Virus record (IMG/VR): IMGVR_UViG_3300013099_000049
Coordinates: 1-35,838 of that record
Reading direction: 5' to 3' (one strand)
From: a virus
Length of the DNA stretch: 35,838 bases
Below are positions 32,449 to 35,838 of the stretch, piece by piece. The position numbers were made by a program, and so were the translations under genes. Each line of letters opens with the position of its first letter. Positions within the stretch are counted from its first letter, which is position 1. The notes beneath the pieces are model-generated. The model was not told the origin of the DNA. It did not search any database and was given only the letters and a program-made list of their open reading frames with translations.

Positions 32449-32690
32449 AATTTTCCTATTTAATTAGATGTTTATCGGGCATATCAATGGACTTTCTCCC
32501 ATTGTGTTACCCAATAAACAATAGTTAATATTGATATAAGTATCGCTAAACACTTATGTTATATATTGACGCAGTTCTCCGCTTATAACTAACGTTGATT
32601 ATAATATATCAAGATTATAATCCTTGCCACACAATCAATTAAACTTTCCATACTTGATTAACAGATCATTTAATTTATATTAACTAAATT

Positions 32691-32768
32691 TGGTGGGGAT
32701 GGTGGGACTCGAACCCACGGCCATCCGATTAAAAGTCGGATGCTCTAATCCAACTGAGCTACATCCCC
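32691..32768 (-). tRNA. tRNA-Lys (UUU)
   Basis: Acceptor GGGGATG/CATCCCC, A73 and CCA, D-arm AGCTCAGTTGGATTAGAGC, loop CTTTTAA with anticodon UUU, T-arm GTGGGTTCGAGTCCCAC. A textbook tRNA. Confidence 0.95.
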
Positions 32769-32913
32769 AAATATCGACCCTACTTTAAATTTCATTCTAC
32801 TTTTTAACGTTGCTATACAACATCGGACATTTACATAAATTTCAGTAGGTTTCTTACTTATTCTCAAGACACCCTCAAACAGAGATCAGACTTTAATGTT
32901 AGTCCTCAACATT

Positions 32914-32988
32914 TGGCAGGGGATACAGGATTTGAACCTATGACTTCACATTCAAAGTGTGATGTGTTACCAATTATACCAATCCCCA
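32914..32988 (-). tRNA. tRNA-Gln (UUG)
   Basis: Loop CTTTGAA with anticodon UUG, stem TCACA/TGTGA, discriminator G73 and encoded CCA. The acceptor is TGGGGAT/ATCCCCT with a U1-U72 mismatch; an open first pair and G73 are features that glutaminyl-tRNA synthetase tolerates or prefers. Confidence 0.9.
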
Positions 32989-32993
32989 TCAAT

Positions 32994-33254
32994 TTATTCG
33001 TTTAATATATTTAAAGCATTTGGATACTCAGCCAAATATGCCGGATGAACTTCACCGAGTTCATATTCTGAGCCTGATCGGGTATAAACAATCCCGTTTT
33101 TAATTTCTTCAATTGATGATGTGATTATACCACTACCATCTTTACGTGTTGGATGATCATACACATCACCCATTAATGAAGATTTTATTAATTCTGGTGC
33201 TAAATATGGATCATCTATACCGTTTAATACCATTGACCATTTTTCAATTCTCAT
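32994..33254 (-). CDS. hypothetical protein (86 aa)
   Basis: Begins MRIEKWSMVLNGIDDPYLAP at 33254, after AAGGAAAATACAAA. The frame is also open upstream to an ATG at 33287, but that part is the other strand of reading of the ORF at 33244-33411. No family recognised. It ends 6 bases before tRNA-Gln. Confidence 0.6.
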   Translation of the reverse strand: MRIEKWSMVLNGIDDPYLAPELIKSSLMGDVYDHPTRKDGSGIITSSIEEIKNGIVYTRSGSEYELGEVHPAYLAEYPNALNILNE

Positions 33255-33411
33255 TTTGTATTTTCCTTTTAAATCGTTTTTTAGCAAAATAACATCTGAT
33301 CTTCAAATACCAACTTGGAACCCAAAAAGTAAACGTGATAATAGTAATTACCGCACAAATAAGATCTACCCAATTTGATAACCATATTTCAAATCTTATA
33401 CCAATATCCAT
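33244..33411 (-). CDS. small membrane protein (55 aa)
   Basis: ATG at 33411-33409, TGA at 33246-33244. One hydrophobic span at about 15-36 (VDLICAVITIITFTFWVPSW) is followed by a very basic cytoplasmic-type tail (KKRFKRKIQNEN). AAGGAAATATT precedes the start. It overlaps the next gene by 11 nt. Function unknown. Confidence 0.55.
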   Translation of the reverse strand: MDIGIRFEIWLSNWVDLICAVITIITFTFWVPSWYLKIRCYFAKKRFKRKIQNEN

Positions 33412-33553
33412 AATATTTCCTTAATTAAATTTAAATAATGTTGGTTTCCAAGGTGACGATCATACGCCACAAATTACCGTTTCTTTTCCCAAAGACGAAC
33501 TTAATATCTCTCCAAATCAGCATATGATAGTTTGCTGACATTATTTAAAACTT

Positions 33554-33624
33554 GGTGGAGTAGAAGGGACTCGAACCCTTTCATCAGCATTGCAAATGCC
33601 AAGCCTGTTCCAGACAGCAACCCC
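33554..33624 (-). tRNA. tRNA-Ala (UGC)
   Basis: Loop TTTGCAA with anticodon UGC, stem TGGCA/TGCTG, T-arm AAGGGTTCGAGTCCCTT, A73 and CCA. The acceptor GGGGTTG/CTACTCC keeps the G3-U70 pair that marks alanine but has a U-U mismatch at position 6. The D-loop is short. Confidence 0.85.
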
Positions 33625-33629
33625 AAATT

Positions 33630-33704
33630 TGGTGTAAATGTAAGGACTCGAACCTTATCTCAAAGTGCCACAAACTTTGGTGCTAACCCTTACACTTCAC
33701 TTAC
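33630..33704 (-). tRNA. tRNA-His (GUG)
   Basis: Acceptor GTAAGTG/CATTTAC, anticodon stem AAAGT/ACTTT, loop TTGTGGC with anticodon GUG, T-arm TAAGGTTCGAGTCCTTA, encoded CCA. Bacterial histidine tRNAs have an extra G at -1 paired with C73; here the base at -1 is T and position 73 is A, which is odd. Five bases separate it from tRNA-Ala. Confidence 0.82.
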
Positions 33705-33824
33705 ATTATTGGTAGGCTAACACCGTTAATTTAAGTTGGTTACTGTTTTTATCCATTCCACCCATAGGCGAATATACCAACACCCTTTACCGTCAATTTT
33801 AACATGACCAATATTTTTACTTTT

Positions 33825-34079
33825 TTACTTTCCTACTTTTTTAGCATAATGTTCACAATATATCTTATATAACCAATCCCATTGATCATAAGTTAAATTG
33901 TAATTTATATATAATAGTTTTATATATTCATATGCTACTAAAAATTGTAAATACGTTTCACATGATAAAATAACAGATATTGCTTTTCCTATCATTCCAT
34001 CTTTTAAATCAATACTCATTTTGTTCTTCTTTACATTAAAAATTACTTCATCGTCTATCTTTAAAAGATCGTTTTCCAT
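33825..34079 (-). CDS. hypothetical protein (84 aa)
   Basis: Begins MENDLLKIDDEVIFNVKKNK at 34079 with AAGGTG eight bases upstream. An ATG at 34136 would run through a tRNA-like T-arm and is rejected. The second half is helical and aromatic (YEYIKLLYINYNLTYDQWDW). Function unknown. Confidence 0.55.
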   Translation of the reverse strand: MENDLLKIDDEVIFNVKKNKMSIDLKDGMIGKAISVILSCETYLQFLVAYEYIKLLYINYNLTYDQWDWLYKIYCEHYAKKVGK

Positions 34080-34096
34080 AATACACCTTAATTTGA

Positions 34097-34205
34097 AATG
34101 AATAGAAGGAATCGAACCCCCGATCTGTTTTAACAATATTTACAATAATACTCATGATTATTACGATAAATATATCTCGATTAAGCTAAAACCGCATTAC
34201 TCATT
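34097..34205 (-). ncRNA. malformed tRNA-like RNA (T-arm and acceptor recognisable)
   Basis: The ends pair over 8 bases (AATGAGTA/TATTCATT) and the T-arm GGGGGTTCGATTCCTTC is good, but 109 bases lie between the ends. No standard D-arm is seen. The only anticodon-like hairpin, AATAAT-CATGAGT-ATTATT, lacks U33. It may be a tRNA with an insertion, a decayed tRNA, or a tRNA-like stable RNA. Confidence 0.45.
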
Positions 34206-34225
34206 CTTATGCTATTATCCAAGTT

Positions 34226-34372
34226 TGGTAGAAGGACAAGGACGCTACACCTCAATCAATACCCACGCTGGCATCATTCTTGACTACTTTGGATTTACTT
34301 TCTCAACAGCCTTATCATATGTTGACTGTATCTGATTTCATCCGTTTCGTACTCACTTTAAACTACCCTTCA
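34226..34372 (-). ncRNA. tRNA-ended structured RNA of 147 nt
   Basis: The 5' end TGAAGGG and 3' end TCCTTCT-A-CCA pair at six of seven positions, and a D-arm-like GTTT/AAAC follows TA. A T-arm-like TGAGG/CCTTG encloses a non-standard 8-base loop. An internal hairpin TCAACA/TGTTGA is present. T4 has stable RNAs of similar size within its tRNA cluster, so this may be one of that kind. Confidence 0.4.
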
Positions 34373-34375
34373 ATT

Positions 34376-34504
34376 TGGTAGGGTTGTAAGGAATCGAACC
34401 TCTATTATTGTATCAATTCTCGAAAACTAATACAATAATCAATAACACTATTTTAACGATTAAATAAATTTTCGAGATTTATCATCCTCTCACAGTGTAA
34501 CCCA
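34376..34504 (-). ncRNA. second malformed tRNA-like RNA (129 nt)
   Basis: T-arm GAGGTTCGATTCCTT, acceptor CAACCCT, A73 and encoded CCA are recognisable. The 5' side TGGGTTA pairs at five of seven positions and GAGA/TCTC could be the D-stem. The middle has two strong inverted repeats: TCTCGAAAA with TTTTCGAGA (34418-34426, 34469-34477) and ATTATTGTAT with ATACAATAAT (34404-34413, 34430-34439). No anticodon can be assigned. Confidence 0.45.
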
Positions 34505-34573
34505 ATGTTTATAATTTCAACCATCCTTTCCTAGAATTGAATGATCGTTATTATATATTACATCCCTATTGTT

Positions 34574-34658
34574 TGGTGCGAACGGAGGGAGTCGAACCCT
34601 CAATCCCGAAGGCGTGGACGCTTAAAGCCCATGTGCATACCAATTCCACCACGTTCGC
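34574..34658 (-). tRNA. tRNA-Leu (UAA)
   Basis: Acceptor GCGAACG/CGTTCGC, A73 and CCA, D-arm GGTGGAATTGGTATGCAC, loop TTTAAGC with anticodon UAA, long variable arm (ACGCCTTCGGGATT), T-arm GAGGGTTCGACTCCCTC. Confidence 0.92.
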
Positions 34659-34680
34659 TTTTATTCTATAAACAGTATAG

Positions 34681-34688
34681 CATAAATA
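34681..34688 (+). promoter_or_regulatory. possible late promoter CATAAATA
   Basis: One mismatch to the late box, 38 bases before the ATG of the plus-strand HNH gene. The other two HNH genes in the window have perfect boxes in a similar place. Confidence 0.4.
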
Positions 34689-34725
34689 CTTATGAAATAA
34701 CACTATACCAAAATGGATATATATC

Positions 34726-35193
34726 ATGAAATTACACAAATACACATCCGAACAACTTACTTTTGCTGTCAAAAATAATGTCTCTATGAGACAAGTATTA
34801 TTAACTTTGAATGTTTCTCCCTATGGTGGTAATTATGACACCCTTAGAAAAGCACTCAAATATTTCAATTTAGATATCTCACATTTTACTGGACAACATA
34901 GCAATAAAGGACGAACATTTCCAAAAAGACAACGACCATTATCTGACTACCTTTCAAATAAATGTTTCATAACTTCTCATAAATTGAGATTAAGATTGTT
35001 AAGAGAAAATATATTTCAACCAATTTGTTCATCTTGCAAAAACACTGAATGGATGAATAAACCAATTCCACTTGAATTAGATCATATTAGTGGAATAAAT
35101 GATGATAACGATCTATCAAATTTAAGATTATTATGTCCAAATTGCCATGCTCAAACAGATACATATAGAGGTAAAAATATTGGTAAAACTTAA
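34726..35193 (+). CDS. HNH endonuclease within tRNA array
   Basis: 155 residues, intact. The N-terminal half looks like a DNA-binding helix-turn-helix (SEQLTFAVKNNVSMRQVLLT) plus a linker. The C-terminal half has a zinc HNH core: PICSSCKN, PLELDHISGINDDNDLSNLR, LLCPNCHAQT. Such free-standing homing nucleases cut related phage genomes and copy themselves by repair. It lies on the strand opposite to the tRNAs, between tRNA-Leu(UAA) and tRNA-Tyr, which marks it as an insertion. Confidence 0.85.
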   Translation: MKLHKYTSEQLTFAVKNNVSMRQVLLTLNVSPYGGNYDTLRKALKYFNLDISHFTGQHSNKGRTFPKRQRPLSDYLSNKCFITSHKLRLRLLRENIFQPICSSCKNTEWMNKPIPLELDHISGINDDNDLSNLRLLCPNCHAQTDTYRGKNIGKT

Positions 35194-35316
35194 CTATTCT
35201 TTGTATATTATTATATCATTTTGGTTAATAATGTACAACCTTTTTGTTCCTTATTTCTTTACGTTCCTTATTAATGTACCTATAATATTTTGATTTTTTG
35301 TACATTAATCTAAATT

Positions 35317-35406
35317 TGGTGGTTGTGGGTGGACTCGAACCACCGTAGATCCTTTCGGTATCGGGAGATTTACAGTCTCCTGCAATTGCCACTATGCGAC
35401 ACAACC
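35317..35406 (-). tRNA. tRNA-Tyr (GUA)
   Basis: Acceptor GGTTGTG/CACAACC, A73 and CCA, anticodon stem GGAGA/TCTCC with loop CTGTAAA (anticodon GUA), variable arm GATACCGAAAGGATC, T-arm GGTGGTTCGAGTCCACC. It starts 8 bases after a hairpin at the end of the tmRNA coding piece. Confidence 0.93.
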
Positions 35407-35462
35407 TTATAATAGGGTGTTTTGGTTATAATGTACACCCTTTCGGAAACATCAGGTCAAGA

Positions 35463-35504
35463 TTACGCTACTAACGCTACTTCACCATAAACTTCATCAT
35501 TTGC
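35463..35504 (-). other. tmRNA tag reading frame ANDEVYGEVALVA
   Basis: Resume codon GCA at 35504, preceded by TAATC (E. coli has TAGTC there), then 13 codons and TAA. With the alanine from the tRNA part the tag begins AANDEVY, matching the AANDxxY pattern bound by SspB in gammaproteobacteria, and it ends ALVA, close to the LAA end recognised by ClpXP. Confidence 0.92.
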
Positions 35505-35601
35505 GATTAGTTTAAAAGTTTGCTTCTTTAATATCACAGCTTTCACATTGCCGAACGATTTATACCTATTTTAACCCTTGTCGAAACCATGACACCCCCA
35601 T

Positions 35602-35717
35602 CATAAACACTTTACCCATTACGTCATTATGGTGATTTTGATTGGTATTTTACCGCTAAGTTGCATACCCACACATCAGATCTATACTGATATCATGTTG
35701 ACTATAAAGTGTTTATG
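35602..35717 (-). repeat. 13-bp inverted repeat framing the tmRNA spacer
   Basis: CATAAACACTTTA (35602-35614) and TAAAGTGTTTATG (35705-35717) are perfect complements. The stem brings the CCA end and the 5' G of the two tmRNA pieces together in the precursor, as expected for the spacer of a permuted tmRNA that is removed by processing. Confidence 0.9.
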
Positions 35718-35781
35718 GTGGAAGTGACGGGAGTCGAACCCGTGTCCAAAGTGCTTTTTACTATATAAACTTTACGTTGTT

Positions 35782-35838
35782 TTATTTCTTATATTCTTTT
35801 AATTCTTTTAATGTCATTTTACTAACATCAGTAGAATA
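35782..35838 (-). CDS. C-terminus of unknown protein, cut by window edge
   Basis: An open frame enters from the right edge and ends at TAA 35782: YSTDVSKMTLKELKEYKK. The wording looks coding and it stops just before the tmRNA acceptor piece. Too short to name. Confidence 0.5.
   Translation of the reverse strand, partial: YSTDVSKMTLKELKEYKK

Larger units (their letters stand above)
35441..35781 (-). ncRNA. ssrA: circularly permuted (two-piece) tmRNA gene
   Basis: Minus-strand order: an acceptor piece (about 35781-35716) ending GGACACGGGTTCGACTCCCG, then TCACTTCC-A-CCA; a spacer 35715-35600; and a coding piece starting GGGGGTGTCATGGTTTCGAC at 35599. The last string fits the tmRNA 5' consensus (GGGG...GG.TTCGAC) and GGAC before the T-arm is a tmRNA trademark. 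The pieces rebuild the acceptor stem GGGGGTG/CACTTCC with seven pairs, including G3-U70 for alanine. TATAAA in the coding piece can pair with TTTATA in the acceptor piece as helix P2. The tag frame follows at 35504. Outer ends are estimates. A GGGTGT/ACACCC hairpin (35415-35440) follows the coding piece. Permuted tmRNAs are known in alpha- and betaproteobacteria and cyanobacteria. Confidence 0.9.

Noticed and set aside
32449-32690. Hidden gene or RNA in the 242-base gap before tRNA-Lys
   Set aside because: Only frames of 20 codons or fewer, no T-arm, no clear hairpin with U-tail. Nothing that can be supported.
35782-35838. YSTDVSKMTLKELKEYKK as the tag of a normal one-piece tmRNA
   Set aside because: It lacks the AND start and small hydrophobic end of tags, and there is too little room for pseudoknots before the T-arm. 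The real tag frame lies in the permuted downstream piece at 35504-35463.

Overview
This window is a segment of a large, AT-rich (roughly 30% GC) T4-type myovirus genome. The supporting genes are a Dda-type helicase, the ssDNA-binding protein gp32, and baseplate, tail and head genes resembling T4 gp5, gp27, gp53, gp48/54, gp4, gp19 and gp26. T4-style late promoters (TATAAATA) occur on both strands. The host is not identified. Two host-type sigma-70 promoters and a tmRNA tag that fits SspB/ClpXP recognition suggest a proteobacterium.

Layout. 1-5834 (minus strand): an early-type block of about two dozen tightly overlapping small genes, including a Lar-like zinc protein, an HD phosphohydrolase, a MazG-like pyrophosphohydrolase and a nucleotidyltransferase. 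5831-8614: Dda helicase, a frame-broken HNH gene on the plus strand, and a metallophosphoesterase. 8615-8863: a divergent promoter region with a tandem repeat. 8864-18687: a small membrane protein, then (minus) a 1754-residue LamG-type adhesin, a second adhesin, a gp5-like spike without a lysozyme domain, gp27, gp53 and gp48/54. 18735-23640 (plus): gp4, a gp2-like protein, a tail-tube protein, gp26, a small coupled ORF, and a large hub or tape-like protein carrying a predicted wall-degrading domain. 23637-25477 (minus): small genes. 25516-27886 (minus): gp32 with an A-rich leader, and a full-length elongation factor Tu. 27980-31233 (minus): unknown genes. 31305-35838: a tRNA array on the minus strand with two HNH genes, one broken and one intact, several malformed tRNA-like sequences, and a tmRNA.

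The main discovery is at 35441-35781. It is a circularly permuted (two-piece) tmRNA gene encoded by a phage. On the minus strand the acceptor end (T-arm and CCA) comes first, then a 116-nt spacer whose ends form a perfect 13-bp stem, then the normal tmRNA 5' end and the tag reading frame ANDEVYGEVALVA-stop. The two pieces rebuild a 7-bp acceptor stem with the G3-U70 pair used by alanyl-tRNA synthetase. The same window encodes EF-Tu, which in bacteria delivers both tRNAs and Ala-tmRNA to the ribosome, and nine convincing tRNAs (Leu x3, Ser, Lys, Gln, Ala, His, Tyr) plus an irregular Arg-like one. Together these suggest a phage module that reshapes translation and ribosome rescue late in infection. 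That link is inference; no SmpB gene is seen here.

Three genes (5133-5491, 7206-7845, 31484-31710) each need a single-base change in or beside an A-run to be read through. This could be real decay, which is likely for the two HNH genes, or homopolymer error. Stretches without a recognised gene are 8615-8863 (promoters and repeats), 26455-26701 (gp32 leader and promoters), 32449-32690 (nothing recognised), 33412-33553 and 33705-33824 (nothing recognised), 34080-34573 (malformed tRNA-like RNAs) and 35194-35316 (nothing recognised).
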